From Medicago truncatula (lineage: Eukaryota > Streptophyta > Magnoliopsida > Fabales > Fabaceae): a stretch of DNA of 64,000 bases. The DNA is taken from the NCBI RefSeq assembly GCF_003473485.1, contig NC_053045.1, positions 44,806,494 through 44,870,493 of the forward strand. The letters run 5' to 3'. Each line of letters begins with the position of its first letter. Within the stretch, counting starts at the first letter, position 1. The position numbers and the translations under genes are program-made. Below the pieces are notes generated by a model. It did not search any database. It was not told where the DNA came from and saw nothing but the letters and a program-made list of their open reading frames with translations. Shown piece by piece: positions 1 through 12,106 of this stretch.

Positions 1-414
1 ATTATGAAATCTCACCCCTTCTGCTTGAAAATGTTGCCCTTCGTATGGGTAACTTGCAGGTGATCGTGCTTAGTGTGCAGTTGCTTCTGTGAGTGGCCTT
101 GCCTCACTGTGTCGTCTAGGTCGCTCTAATACGTAACGGGATGGGGTTAATGCTATAACATGCTTCATTCTTTTACGTGAACTGCCATGATAATTTATGC
201 TTTGATAAACTCTTTTGAGATACTTGTTGGGCCTGCGTGCCAAAACGTTTATGATTTATGTTTATGATTTTCCGCTGCAATGTTTAAGATATTGGTTAAA
301 TTATTATTTAACTGTTGGATTACGTTATATGTGATATCCCGTTGCTTGATGCTTACTCTGATAAATGTTATACTTTTAAAGAAATTTTAAATATTGGGAA
401 AACGGGGTGTTACA
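1..414 (+). mobile_element. 3' part of a Ty3/gypsy-type LTR
   Basis: The stretch ends in GGGGTGTTACA at 404-414, the terminal motif common to legume Ty3/gypsy LTRs (ending CA). The upstream sequence has the T-rich character of such an LTR. The 5' edge lies outside the window and no polymerase coding follows, so this is a solo or truncated LTR. The family assignment is from memory of related LTRs, not from a search. Confidence 0.5.
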
Positions 415-558
415 ATAAGCACCTTTTCAAAAAAGTTGTTTTCCTAAATATAAGCCCTTGTACAAATTACTGGCTACATTTATTTATTTTTTCCAAACAT
501 AACCTTAATTGACAGTAATATAAACAAAGAGCAGTTTAGAATATGAAAAGTAACATTA

Positions 559-885
559 AGGGTGTGTTTGGTTTGCAAAACAGCGAGTACTAGACAGAAC
601 AGTACAAGATAGAACAGTACAACACAGGACAAATTTTTTATGGCATTGAGTAATTTTTTGTTTTATACGATTTTTGAGGGACAAAATGCTATTTAGGTAT
701 TTTAGACAATTTGTACGTGGGATAAAAAGTTGTGCTGTGGTTTGGTGAGGGACAAAAATATGAGTTTTTGTCCTGTCCCTTGCCTCCAGTTTGTCTTGTA
801 CCTGAAACAGTTTTACAAATCAAACACTGGACAACTAGAGTTGTTTTGTCTTGTCCTTTATTTTTTAGCAAATCAAACGCACCCT
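559..885. mobile_element. Tourist-like MITE (PIF/Harbinger type)
   Basis: Terminal inverted repeats read GGGTGTGTTTGGTTTGC at 560-576 and the reverse complement of GCAAATCAAACGCACCC at 868-884. Both ends abut TTAA, consistent with a 3 bp TTA/TAA target duplication as in PIF/Harbinger MITEs. The interior repeats GACA/ACAG-rich motifs and has no credible coding capacity. Confidence 0.7.
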
Positions 886-1099
886 TAACTCACAAAATAA
901 AATATTAACGGTATTATCAACTTTTCTTAATATTTGTGTCTTTGATCAAGAAGACTTATAATATGGGACGAAGGAAAAATAAAACTTTTAATATGATTTT
1001 TTCATTTTAAAATTTACAATTTATCATTGTTGTTGGCGAGCATGTAAAACAATAAGGACATGTAACATTTTGAACCAAATTATTCTATATACAACTGTT

Positions 1100-1225
1100 G
1101 CCAATTATAAGTAAAATTGACGTTTTAGGTTTATTTAATTAATGATGTATTTAGTTCATATTATGAACACATACATCATTAATTAAATAAACATAAAAAG
1201 TTAAATTTGTTTATAATTGACAACG
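1100..1225. repeat. Near-palindromic MITE-like repeat
   Basis: An inverted repeat centres near 1160: TTTATTTAATTAATGATGTAT (arm about 1128-1148) pairs with ATACATCATTAATTAAATAA (about 1172-1191). Weaker pairing extends to the CAATTATAA / TTATAATTG motifs further out. It would fold into a long AT-rich hairpin. The family was not determined. Confidence 0.6.
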
Positions 1226-2407
1226 AAATGAGTATATGTCTGAATTTAGTCATACTCATAAAACAAATTAATCATATCTTCTTAACATCCCCTTTTTGTA
1301 CTTAAACTCTAATCTTAATCAATTTCTTGTGAAGTCTAAGAATGCATTCAAGAACTAAGTAAGTTTTGAGAGGATTGGAGTATTTATAAATTAAACATAA
1401 AAAAAAGAAGAAATAAGTGGAAAGAATCGAGAGGTATGAGAGTGGAGGGTTTTAGGGTTTAGTTTTCTTCACAATACAAAATCGTCTTAATCCGATGAAA
1501 TTAAAAAATTGTATTGGATGGTGTGTTTTGGGTAAGTTTTTCAAATATAATTTATGTCGTTATAATACTTTTAAAGTTAAAAATACATTAATCATAAGTA
1601 TTTATTTATCATTTTCTATAAAATCACTCTCTCAAAAAATTTGAAATATTTTTCTATTTTCTCCTCAATATCATCCCTCCAAAACCCTCCATTCCCTTCT
1701 CCTCCAAACTCCCAAACAGAGTGTGAGTTTTTTTGTTTTCGTCTCTACATCCTTTTTTTCTAAAACAAATCCTATAAGTTAATAATGTTTTCATTTTCGT
1801 CTCTCCCGTTAACATCTGTTACAAAAATGCTGATGTGTCTAACGCCGGTTGACATGACAAAACAAGCTTATGTGTCATTCCAGACAAAATTACAGGGACC
1901 AAAACCCAAAATAAAAAGTTACAGATGGACGAAATTAAAAATCTTGAATTAACAGAATTTCAAATTAAAAACCTCGTTTTCCTTTCTTCATGTTTTTCTT
2001 TCCTCTTCTTCATAATCTTCAACCTCACCTTTAACAACATTCATTGATCTTCATCAAATCCAAAAAATATAAATTAAACATTCAAACTCTTTAATCAAAA
2101 TCTCATTTCCTATTTCAATCAAAATCTTCTCCTTCACCAAATTCAATTTATTCTCAATTCCAAATCCAAATCATTCTCAAACCTAAAACCTTTAAATCTA
2201 CCCTCAAACTGCATCCATTTTCTTCACAAGGTTCCATTTTGGGAGTAGAATCATTTTATAACCAAAGTATTGTTGCTGAAGTAATTAGATTTAAGGAGTT
2301 TCATTATGGAAATGCAAAGGATAAGAAACATAAGATAAAAATGTTATACGAACCAAAAGATGAAAGCATACACGAAGACATTTTAAATCTAAGGGAACTA
2401 TGCATAA
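1226..2407. other. Intergenic, no gene recognised
   Basis: AT-rich sequence. A C-rich tract at 1660-1720 resembles the end of a degraded element. 2239-2410 could be read as a short open stretch, but it lacks an ATG start and is cut by the MULE at 2417, so it is at best a relic of an unknown coding sequence. Confidence 0.4.
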
Positions 2408-2416
2408 CTATAAGAA

Positions 2417-3793
2417 GGGTTAATACCTCTTTTGGTCCCTGTAATATTAGCGAATTTTGGTTTTAGTCCCTGTAAAAAAAAAAGTTTAGATTCCATCCCT
2501 ATCATTTGAGATTCTTCCACTTTTGGTCCCTCACTTAAACTTGTCAGCAGAATCTGCCGACGTGTCCAATTGACTGTGTAATTATTTTAGTTTTTTTTTT
2601 TAAAGGAATCATATGCCACATAGATTAAGTTGTTTTTTATTTAAAAATTAAATAAAAAAATTAAAATTACAATTAAAAAACCACAAAAAACAAATGCCCT
2701 TGCTTTGCAGCTTCTTCTTTCATCGTTTTTCTTCTTCTTCTTCTTCCTATTCATCACAAACCCAAGTAACAAGAACAAAAATGTGCAGCAAGCTTCATGT
2801 TTATAAAAAATAAAAAAAATAAAAAAATTCACAAAATTTCATGAACAACAACACAAGCTTCAATAAGAAATTCACAGATTCACAAACTTTTAACAAGAAA
2901 TTCACAAATTCGGAAAGCTCTTCATCCCCGTAATCATCATCCCACCTATTTCACCACCATTATCGTCAACACCACCACCAAATTCATCACCATTATTGTT
3001 GATGGTGAAGAAGGCACACTTGAAGCAGTGATTTTTGCCGCTTGTAACTGTTTACAAAACCAAACATAAAAATTGTGGATAATTCAACTGAGATTCTTCT
3101 TCTTCATCCTTTCCCTCTTTTAAAACAAAGCTTTCTCTTTCTCTCTCTAAACAACACTCTTATTCATGTTTATGTTTGTTTAAGTGTGTGATTCAAATTT
3201 TAAGAAACCCATAAATTCGAAATTGAAAGATGAGATTTTTATAAACCCATAAATTAAATTGTGTTTTGTTGATAAAAAGGACCAAGAATGAAAAATAAAA
3301 AATAGGTTTCAATTTGAGATGTATTGGGTCAGATTCGATTTGGAGAAAGAAGATGAAGGTTCAAGAAGAAAGTTAATGGGGGAAAGGAAGGTGATGATGG
3401 TGTTGTGATTTTTTGGGGTCAAGCTGGAGAAGAAAAATTGGGTAGGGAAGGGAAGGGAAAGATGAATATGAAGAACATGGGAAGGATGAACATGAATAAA
3501 TGAATTATAGTTTTTTTATTTTAATTTAAGTTATTTTATTTCAATTCTAAAATTTGTTTTTAACTAATTAAATAAATGTAAATCAAAATAAAAGCCATGT
3601 GGAAATAAATTTAATGATAAAAGTAAAAAATTACACAGTCAGCGTGACACATGTGCAGATTCTGCTGACAAGGTTAAACGAGGGACTAAAAGTGGAGGAA
3701 TCTGAAATTACAGGGACATAATCTAAATTTTTTTTTTACAGGACTAAAACCAAAATTCGCTAATATTATAGGGACCAAAAGTGGTATTAACCC
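2417..3793. mobile_element. Non-autonomous MULE-like element with long TIRs
   Basis: The element starts GGGTTAATACCTCTTTTGG and ends with the reverse complement of nearly the same sequence. The inverted repeats run about 180 bp (2417-2600 against 3625-3793). It is flanked by TATAAGAA at 2409-2416 and 3795-3802; including one more base gives a 9 bp duplication with one mismatch. That duplication size and the long TIRs fit Mutator-like elements. The interior (about 2700-3480) contains CTT/CACCA-rich, UTR-like sequence and no transposase, so capture of host sequence is possible but unproven. Confidence 0.75.
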
Positions 3794-3802
3794 TTATAAG
3801 AA

Positions 3803-5120
3803 AACTGCACTTGTAACATAGAAAGAACAAAAGAAGTTGAAACTATATAAGATGGAGGGTTTAAACCATCATCAGCACCATGGTTCAAAAAACTCAACAA
3901 ACTGAAGTTGAAGAAAAAGTTAAACTATGTGAAGGTATCAAAGATAAGTACAAATGTTCACTATAGGATCGTAAAGGAATGATCCTAGGAAATATATCAA
4001 AAATTTGACTAAGATGAAGGAGAATCGAGAGGCTAAAGCAGAAACAAAGAAAAAAAAATTGAAACAAGAAATTGCTCTAAAAAAGAGCTATAAAGAGAGG
4101 ATAGAGGGTAAATTTCACAATGAAGAAAAGTAGAATAAAATTTAACAATGTGTGGGCAAAGGACGGGAAAAGTAGAGACTAAACAAAAAAAACATGTTCA
4201 AAGAATACAAAACAACTTAAAATGTTAATGATGAGAAATTTACAAAAACAAAAGATGGCGTAAAAGTACTAGAACTAAGAGAGAGTAAATAATATGATTT
4301 GTTATAACTTTTTTAAGAAAAAATTATTTTTTAAAACAATAATCACTTTTACGAATATTGCTTTCGTTTGTTAATAGTAACTTATAAAAAATTAGATTTT
4401 TTTTTAGAGGAGAGAGAAAACAAAGGTTAAAAGATTGAACTAATTTTGTAACAAAAAATCATTTTTATACCGTTGTATCCAAACAAACTAAATTATTTTT
4501 TAAAAAATAGTGATTTTTATTACGGTAAACAAACACACAATAGATTATGATTTTTCATAAAATTTTTAAAAAATAATCTCTAAATAATTTAATATCAAAA
4601 TCGCTTTTATTTTAATTTGTAACAAACAAACCCTAAAACATTGAAAATCACAACATATCAAGCAACTGCACCATCAAAGTTATAAAGAAAAAGGATAAAA
4701 CAGCAATCCACAAGTGAAATAAACCGAAAATTAGAACATGAAGCTACAAATGAATCAACAAAGTTAGTAAGATATGGGATTTCCGAGACGCCGTAGAAGA
4801 AAAATATGGCAAAGAGAGGAAGAACACACAAAGAGGAAATTAAGCCACTTTTATATATAAATATATCAGATCATTTTAAAAAAAAAAGACAAAAAATTAG
4901 GAAATCTGTAACAATTTTTTGTGCCTCCAAAAAGTTGATTAGAATACATAAAAACTTATATATCTAAAATATCTTTTTTTTTCTTCATATGATTAAGCAT
5001 AAGTGAAAAGCAAATAGATGAACACGTTAGTGCCCGTCTTTCCGCTAGTAAAAATATAAAATTTAACTCTAATTAAGTTATTTTGACAAAGTTATAACCG
5101 ATTTTACTTATGTGTTAATT
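3803..5120. other. Intergenic, degraded repeats only
   Basis: A purine-rich stretch at 3830-4270 (many GAAG and AAAG codon-like repeats) might be a decayed lysine/glutamate-rich coding relic, but it has stops in every frame. 4290-4635 looks like an old MITE ending in a CAAACAAACCC-type terminus. No gene is supported. Confidence 0.35.
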
Positions 5121-5126
5121 AATTAA

Positions 5127-5456
5127 AGGCTGAATACCACTTTTGGTCCTTTTAGTATGACTGAATTCCCAAGTCAGTCCTTCAAGTTTTGAAAGTTTCA
5201 ATTAGATCATTTTGGTTTGACAGAATTCCGAAGTTAGTCTTTAAGTTTCAAAAGTTTCAAATAAGTCATTTTAATTTGACATAATTTCCAAGTTAGTCCT
5301 TTAAGTTTCAAACTAAAATGACATATTTGAAACTTTTGAAACGGTGACGGTGAAATAGTTTATCAACTAAAATGACCTATTATAAACTTTTAAAACTTAA
5401 ATGATTAACTTAAAAATTCTGTCAAACTAAAAGGATTAAAAGTGATATTTAACCTT
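5127..5456. mobile_element. Short TIR element (MULE-like MITE)
   Basis: The left end AAGGCTGAATACCACTTTTG is mirrored by the right end (5425-5456), which reads AAGGTTAAATATCACTTTTA in reverse complement. Internally the motif built around CAAGTTAGTCCTTTAAGTTT is repeated in both orientations several times. Flanks are TTAATTAA-like on both sides, so the exact target duplication is ambiguous. Confidence 0.6.
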
Positions 5457-5666
5457 AATTAAATTAAAGTAGTTTGATAATTTACATTGTTGTATGTTAT
5501 TTTCTGAGATATAGTTTGATAGTCGAAGTCAGCGGTTGACAGCAAAACTAAACAATTGGTTCCATATGAGGAGATTAGGATTAAAATACAAATAAACATA
5601 AAAATAGGAAGTAAGAAAACAACGTATAGTTGGGTTGACAGAGACAATGTATTGTTATATACATGT

Positions 5667-5806
5667 GTTAGGATTTAAATCTCAATTCATTGTTTTTTTT
5701 TTTAATTTGACGATTGAATTGTAAATTTATATGATATAGGGTTTGAATCTCGATTCATATTTTTTTTAATTTAATCATTAAATTGTAAGTTTATATGATA
5801 TAGATT
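5667..5806. repeat. Two-copy tandem repeat of about 70 bp
   Basis: The unit runs from GGATTTAAATCTCAATTCAT to TTTATATGATATAG and is followed directly by a second, diverged copy starting GGTTTGAATCTCGATTCAT and ending in the same TTTATATGATATAG. The poly-T tract differs in length between copies. Confidence 0.7.
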
Positions 5807-6360
5807 GTTCATGAATTTTTTTTACGAAAATCTAAAACCATTTATAAATATGTTCTTGCCATCAAATTTGAAATGATGAAATTATAAAATAGTAACATTA
5901 ATGATTGATTTATTAGTATCGTAAAACGACTTATAATTTCAAATATCTATATATTTTTTAAAATCAACTTATAATTTGGAAGAGAAGGAATATTACATAT
6001 ATATATATATAACAATAGTTCAAGATATGATAAGTATAGAAAAATGCCCTTGTCTTAAATGCTTTCCTTCTTGACACGAGATTTTAATCCCACGGAAATC
6101 TCACAAGGACAGAGGAACAAATGCTTAAGTCTTCCACGAGTTTAAGAATAAAGGATTTTTAGGTGATTAAATGACGAGTTTAGAAGTTGAGCAATGACAG
6201 TGATGAAATGTATGTTATATGAATGGACTTAGATAATATTTTGAACATGGACATAGAGATGGTGATGATGGCGTGCTATACTGTAGAATAGGTTTCAGGT
6301 GGATTTTAAAACAGTTGGACATGTTGTATTAGGAGTGAATCGCATGGCATACTCAAGTAA

Positions 6361-6473
6361 AATTAAGGTGAATTTTTTTTTTTGTTGGTTGGGGTTTGAA
6401 CCAAAACACGAACTTGCATATATCATGCATTGTCCATGCCAACTCAGCTAAGCTCACGACGACAATTAAGGTG
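6361..6473 (-). mobile_element. tRNA-derived SINE with 10 bp target duplication
   Basis: Read on the minus strand, the 6373-6463 core carries a good pol III A box (TAGCTGAGTTGG) and a B-box-like GGTTCAAACCC, then ends in CAACA followed by a poly-A tail (poly-T at 6373-6383 on plus). The direct repeat AATTAAGGTG flanks it exactly at 6361-6370 and 6464-6473. This is a short SINE of about 90 bp, apparently complete or nearly so. It is the only insertion in the window with recognisable pol III boxes. Confidence 0.85.
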
Positions 6474-6963
6474 GATTATAAAGACAGAAAATGCAATCGC
6501 CTAATAACGAAAATTATATTTGGGTCAAACAATCTCTTCAATCCATGCGCCGTAGTATTGAATTGGATTTAGGGCACACAATTTTGGTAAGAAAATATGA
6601 ATGGTTTCGTAAAGAAATCATGCATTTTTTGGTCACTTAACTACATAAAACAAATAAATCATGTAAGTACTCCAAATGTCATTAAATCTCTGAAAGTTAT
6701 ACCCCAACCCTTGTTATTATCTTGATCCACCCTTTCACTTGTTCATCCCACCTTTTTCTAGAAAAAACGGTCATCGAAAAAAGAAAACAGTAAGCTTTCT
6801 TTGCCGAAATTATCAATTATTGATTGTTCTCCTAATCGTTTTCAAAAAATTTAATATAATTTTTTAATAAGGGACTATTACTAAAATTAACAATTATTAA
6901 AGCCATCCGTGATCGTATTCTTTTCGATCGATGAGGCATTCAAAAGGCACTTGCAAATTCAAC
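6474..6963. other. Intergenic, nothing recognised
   Basis: AT-rich sequence with no open frame, repeat or RNA gene that could be supported. Confidence 0.4.
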
Positions 6964-7130
6964 CACTACAAGAATTCCTCAAATTTCTAACCAAATCAAA
7001 ATTACATTACTGAGGAATTTAGACCCTCAATAATCACTGAAGGAATAAAACTTCAATAACATTAAAAAACCCTCAGTAACATTAGTGACGAAATAAACCC
7101 TCAATAATTCCGAAAATTACTTTACTGACA
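6964..7130 (+). mobile_element. CACTA (En/Spm) terminus with subterminal repeats
   Basis: CACTACAAGAA at 6964-6974 is the canonical CACTA terminal inverted repeat. It is followed by clustered CCTCAATAA / CCCTCAGTAA motifs (about 7022-7110), typical of subterminal transposase-binding repeats. The opposite terminus (TTCTTGTAGTG on plus) was not found downstream, so only one end is certain. Confidence 0.6.
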
Positions 7131-8966
7131 TATTGATGTGTGCATTGAATACATATTCCATGCGAAAGATTTGTTTTGTAATTAAGCGCTTTGATTTGGT
7201 CATGCTGTGTGCTATGATATGTGATGGCTGATTCAAAGTGCATCGACAAAGATTTTCATGACTATTTCTACGCCTTTCATTGCATTGTTGTGGTTTGGGC
7301 AAGAGTTTTTGCTGCTGCAGTTTCTATGTCTGCTTTGTTTGCATATAGTGCATCTACCATTGTTTGTACTACAAATGGTGTTGGAACCCGAACGATTGTC
7401 TGTTGAGAAAATAGTGATAGTTTTGGTGGACTTTGTCGAAGTGGTTTCTGTCTTTTGCGGTGTGCCCTCGAGGGGCAGCAGGTTTGTTTTGGTGCCTCAA
7501 GGTTGGCTGCGTGAGGTTGCTGGTTTTTAGTTAGCAGGTTTATGGTTACTGTCATTAGGAACCGTAGTGTTGTTTGTGCTTTTGGGTGCTGCACTTTTGT
7601 TTTATGCCTAGCCTTTGTCCTTTGTTTTTCTTTTCGTGAATCATGAGGCAGGGGTATGCGTTTGTGTTGTGTTTTATAGGTCTAGATGATGTTTTTTTAG
7701 CTCACTGGTGTCCTATTAGGATTCATTCATACTCATATCGCTCTTTGCTTTTAAAGATATGAATCCCCTAAAAGTTTTGAAAGTGTGCATGTGTTTTATA
7801 TCTGTCCTAATTCACCAAAAAATTGAAGAAGTCTTTTGTTTTCTTTTGTTCAGTATCTGAATTCCTATGATTTTTCATTTAAAGATGCGTTTTAAGTGGT
7901 TAGACTGAATTGCTTACAAAACTATCACTGTACGGTTGAGGATTAATATATTCTACTACAAAAAGGCTATTAAATTATATTATTATCATATCAAGGAAAA
8001 TCATTTCTATGTTTTTTTATGCTTTAAAATAGTGGCATTCTCATAGTTGATAAGAATTACTATTCAAAACTCTCATTATTGATAATTGTGTTTAATCAAA
8101 CTTTTTGATTGAGATTTTAAATTTATATCTTATCAAATCTATTACTCCTAATGGTTTTAATTTGTACCTCTTTGAGACACTTTGGTGATTTTTTATTTAC
8201 CTGTTATGCAGATTTGTTTAGAGATATGCTTTGAGCCAAGTACCACCCCTTGTTGTCACAGATATTAAATTGTCACGGGTATGAAACACACTTGCTGAGT
8301 AGCATACACCTTAATCTCATGCTTTATTCTTGTGCTTGTTTTTGGTATAGAAAAATGTAGAAAAAAATTACAGTAATGTTTTAACATTCTATAGGAGGAT
8401 TTTAGGAACTAGATTAAACTTAGATTATATATAGCTTGCTGCATTCTAGTGAGTATATACACATATAGTCATAGATGCAACATAGAGTGATTTTGTTGCA
8501 GCGTGTGTGAGCTATAACGTGTTGTGAGGATTTCACGTAACTCATGAACCGAAAATGAAGTTAATCAAAAATCGATCGGTTTGGAACCGAATAAAGGAAT
8601 AGCTTACACGATTTTGGTAAGAAAAAAATAGTGATTGATTGATTGATAGGTTGTAATGGAATTAAAATTGAATTAAGGTGTAACAAATAACAATGTAACA
8701 GATCAAAATAATTATGAGGGGATTGTCTTGATAAATAGCTTTAAATGGAGTTGGATGACAAGGTTTCAATCAATATGAAGGAGAGGCCCATAAAAACTAG
8801 TCAACGATTTTGACTTGTCTAAAGGTATTAGAGAATCTTAATGGAATCCTAAGCGTTATTTGAAATCAAAGCCACTAGTATTAACTAAGAGAGCCTCACG
8901 AGCTGCATTTGGAAATAGAGAGGATTAAAGTGGTAGCACTCTTGAGAAGGAATGCAGGCAATATCA
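7131..8966. other. Unresolved intergenic stretch
   Basis: Several overlapping short frames at 7221-7594 occupy both strands and share no recognisable domain, which suggests low-constraint sequence. The less AT-rich section at 7260-7640 may be element interior belonging to the CACTA end. The rest is AT-rich with no identifiable gene. Confidence 0.35.
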
Positions 8967-8967
8967 T

Positions 8968-10030
8968 TTTTTTTTTTGGTATAAGAGAGGGCAAAGCCCA
9001 AAAAAAAAACAAAATTAAGAAGCTAATCGAACATTCCTAGGCATGCAAGCTCCGGATAAATCATCAAAAAGGATTCTTTTGACCTCACAAGGAGGAGACT
9101 CCAACACTAGAAAATTAAAATGATCTGTATAAATGCTTAAATTAGCGAGCCAATCAACACTCCTATTTCCTTCACGCCAAGTATGGTTGAGTTGAACATT
9201 CCAACTCATCTTCAGCAACTTCCGGATCCGGTAAACTAAAACAGGAATATTCACATTGAACTTGAAATTATTAGAAATCATGTCGATCAAAATCTTTGAA
9301 TCACTTTCCACTATAAGATGAGAGTAATGTTCCCTCCAAGCCATGTCCAAACCCAAATATAGCCCCCACATCTCAGCATGTAAGGCATCACAAGCTCCAA
9401 TCTTCTTAGTGTAGCCTTTGATCCATCTACCGTCTGAATCATGAAAAAAGCCGCCACATCCAGCAATAACCCCCATATCCTTGCAAGCACCATCATTATT
9501 AAAGCTTGATCCAACCTTCTCGAGGCCGCTTCCAACCTATATAGAGATTTCCTTCAACTTTGGACCAATATGAACATGCTCCAGGTTACAATCTTCAGTA
9601 TTTTGGACAAATCTCCAAATTAAAGAAATTGGGTTGTTCGGCCTAATAAAATCAGCTTCCAAAATACTTTTATTCCTCCACTTCCACAAATACCAACATG
9701 TCGTCATGAAAGTTGTCTTTCAAATTAAAGCGTTTGTCCCAATGTCTTTCTTGTTGAGGTTATTGAAGAACCAATCCCTGCAATCGAAAGAAAAGAAATT
9801 AGTTACAAAATCATATGGAACGATGTAAAGCCATACCTGAGTAGCGTAGATGCAATCGCGAAGCACATGAAAAACAATTTCATCTTCATTTCCACAACAC
9901 GGGCAAGTAGGAGAGATTCCACCACCCCATTTACTCCTTCGGAAATTTGTAAGAATGCGCTCGTGCGTAGCCAACCAAATAAAGGTTTGGATGCGATGTG
10001 AGCCATGCCACTTCCAAATACTTTTCTAGT
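8968..10030 (-). pseudogene. 3' end of an L1-type LINE (zf-RVT and RNase H domains)
   Basis: On the minus strand, a frame from about 10021 to 9720 reads IWKWHGSHRIQTFIWLATHE and continues through a CPCCG...HVLRDC zinc-ribbon motif, the zf-RVT domain found downstream of plant LINE reverse transcriptases. After a break, 9476-9015 (153 aa) is an RNase H-like domain: GGFFHDSDGRWIKG, ALHAEMWGLYLGLDMAW, VESDSKILIDMI and HTWREGNRSVDWLAN carry the expected D, E, D and late H/D positions. A poly-T tract at 8969-8980 is the A-tail. Stops and frame changes separate the domains and the reverse transcriptase itself is missing, so this is a 5'-truncated dead copy. Confidence 0.8.
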
Positions 10031-10378
10031 CACCCTCCAAAGTCAGGAAATCCTGATGTTGCAAAGAATAAACGCTTTGAACTGTGAAATGCTGGGTTCT
10101 TGCCACTATCCAACGTAAGATTAATAAAAACTAGACCATGCAAATATGAAAATAAATACTTACCTTGAATCGAAAAAATAGTATAATTCAATTCATAAAT
10201 AAATTGCCACAAACGTTTTTAATGTACCACATTAAACAATTTCCATGACATCGACTCTGTTACGGTAACATAACATATAAATTTAATGGCATAGTTTATT
10301 GAAGAAAAGAAAATCCAACGTCTGTCGACATAAAAATAGTACCGATATGCAATAACAACAATACTACAAAACAAAGTG
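10031..10378. other. Spacer between LINE and Helitron relics
   Basis: No gene. Contains the first copy (10095-10129) of a direct repeat of about 34 bp whose second copy is at 12111-12144, on the far side of the Helitron helicase. Confidence 0.5.
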
Positions 10379-12106
10379 CTAAACATTACGGAAAACTTCT
10401 CTGTAGACCACATTTGATGTCATATCAGTATCTTGGCCGTCCTCATCATTGATCAATATCTTTAAACCATCCCTTGAAGTTACCCTCGATATTGCGACGT
10501 ACAATTGGCCATGTGAAAAAACAGGAGACGGTAGATAGACACCAACATTTTTCAAAGATTGACCCTGAATCTTGTTAATAGTCATTGCAAATGAGACAGA
10601 CAACGGAAACTGCCTTCGTTTAAACTTGAACGGGATTCTAGTATCAGACGGTTGAGGCGATAACCTTGAATAAACACCTTTTCACCTATATTAGATCTAG
10701 ATATTACCTCTGCTTCGAGCACAAATTTACCCATCTTTGTAATAATCAATCTTGTATTGTTACATAAGCCCAAATTTTGATCTATGGTCCTCAATAACAT
10801 CACATGTACTCCTACTTTCAATCGAATCCTATGATTTGGCAATCCGGATGCAACAATGGTGTTGAGAAATTCAGGCGTGTGGATATCGTCCACTGCGTCA
10901 CCGTCTAGGTTTTTACGATAAGGTGTATCATAACTCAAATAAATTTTTTCCTCACCAGGAATCAAGTTTAACACATAATCATTAACCTGATCAGCAATTG
11001 TATTCTTTGGTGCCAATATTGCTCTATTTTGAAAATATTATGCTTTACCAATGTTTCATAACAAATTTGGGTAAGTGCTTTCAACAATAGATGCAATAGG
11101 ATTACCTGAACTTGGAATAAGCAAGTCGGACGGGATTTCAACAGATATGTTGACATCATTGATTTCCCCAGTTTTACCATCCCCAACTCTTAAAACCCAG
11201 TCAGAAAATAACTTCCTCTCTTCAATGTCCGCTTCAGATGCGCCGCTTAGAACCCTCATATTTTTTGTAAGCGTAAGGACTTCACAGTACCTCCATAAAT
11301 TAGATGAGTTAATTGAAGCATAGACAATCTCTGGCCTGGTAGCTTTGGGCATAACTAGTAATATCTGTCTGAAATCTCCACCTAAGACAACAACCTTACC
11401 ACCAAACGGTATGTCCTTGTTTCTTTCATCTACAGTCTTTAGAACATCTCTCAAGGATCGATCAAGGGCTTCGAAACAATGTTTATGCATCATCGGCGCT
11501 TCATCCCATATGATAAGTTTAGCCTTAATCACCAGCGATGCCAACGGTATATTTGGCGTAACTCCACACATTGAGGTCTCGTCGATTATAAAAGGGATAC
11601 CGAATCTTGAATGTGCAGTTCTTCCACCGGGCATAAGCAAGGCATCAATCCCACTCGATGCACATGCTAAAACAATCTCACCTTCAGACCTCAAAGCAGC
11701 TGACAAAGCCCTCCAAATAAATGTCTTCTCCGTACCACCATAATCGTACAGAAAAAACAACCCAGAGTTGTCTTCCCTGACTCTTGTAATGATTGTATCA
11801 TATACATTACATTGTTCCGAAGTCATAGTCGACATCAACCGGGTATATATGTTCAGCAGCTAGTATAGACTTATTATAATTCATCTCATCATAAATCAAT
11901 CTACATCCGACATCACAGACCAACGATGCATCGACCTTTGGTATTGGAGGAAAATCAGACAAACTCTTCCCAGCACGCAACAACATTTCTAGTTCGGCCA
12001 ACACATACGCCTTCAACTGCTCATCAATCAACCATAAATATGGGAGACAAATCAAGGTTGTTAAAAATAAGCAGGACTTGTTTATCGAAAATATCCATTC
12101 TTTCAA
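10379..12106 (-). pseudogene. Helitron helicase (PIF1-like) remnant
   Basis: Four minus-strand frames, read from high to low coordinates, reconstruct the C-terminal helicase half of a plant Helitron Rep/Hel protein. 12106-11807 has ELEMLLRAGKSLSDFPPIP and RLIYDEMNYN. 11838-11056 has a Walker A region reading GGTEKTF (consensus GGTGKTF, so the key Gly is Glu), Walker B IIWDEAPM and GGDFRQI. 11016-10582 has the middle domain with PNHRIRLKVGVHVMLL. 10603-10379 has [13 protein letters not shown] and [13 protein letters not shown]. Frameshifts separate them near 11820, 11040 and 10640. The Rep (HUH) domain is absent. The damage and the altered Walker A make an active helicase unlikely. Confidence 0.85.

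Noticed and set aside
689-871. 60-codon minus-strand frame
   Set aside because: Lies wholly inside the Tourist-like MITE and follows its repeats.
2239-2466. 75-codon plus-strand frame
   Set aside because: No ATG start (begins with TTG), no recognisable domain, and its 3' part runs into the MULE inverted repeat.
7277-7594. 105-codon minus-strand frame overlapping two plus-strand frames
   Set aside because: Open on both strands with no domain or codon bias; typical chance frames.
7962-7975. CTACTACAAAAAGG as the second CACTA end
   Set aside because: Wrong orientation for a closing terminus and lacks the leading CACTA.
10028-10040. CTAG next to the LINE boundary as a Helitron 3' end
   Set aside because: On the minus strand it is followed by A rather than the expected T, and no good GC hairpin precedes it.
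11075-11743. Plus-strand frames of 82 and 132 codons
   Set aside because: Antisense shadows of the Helitron helicase.
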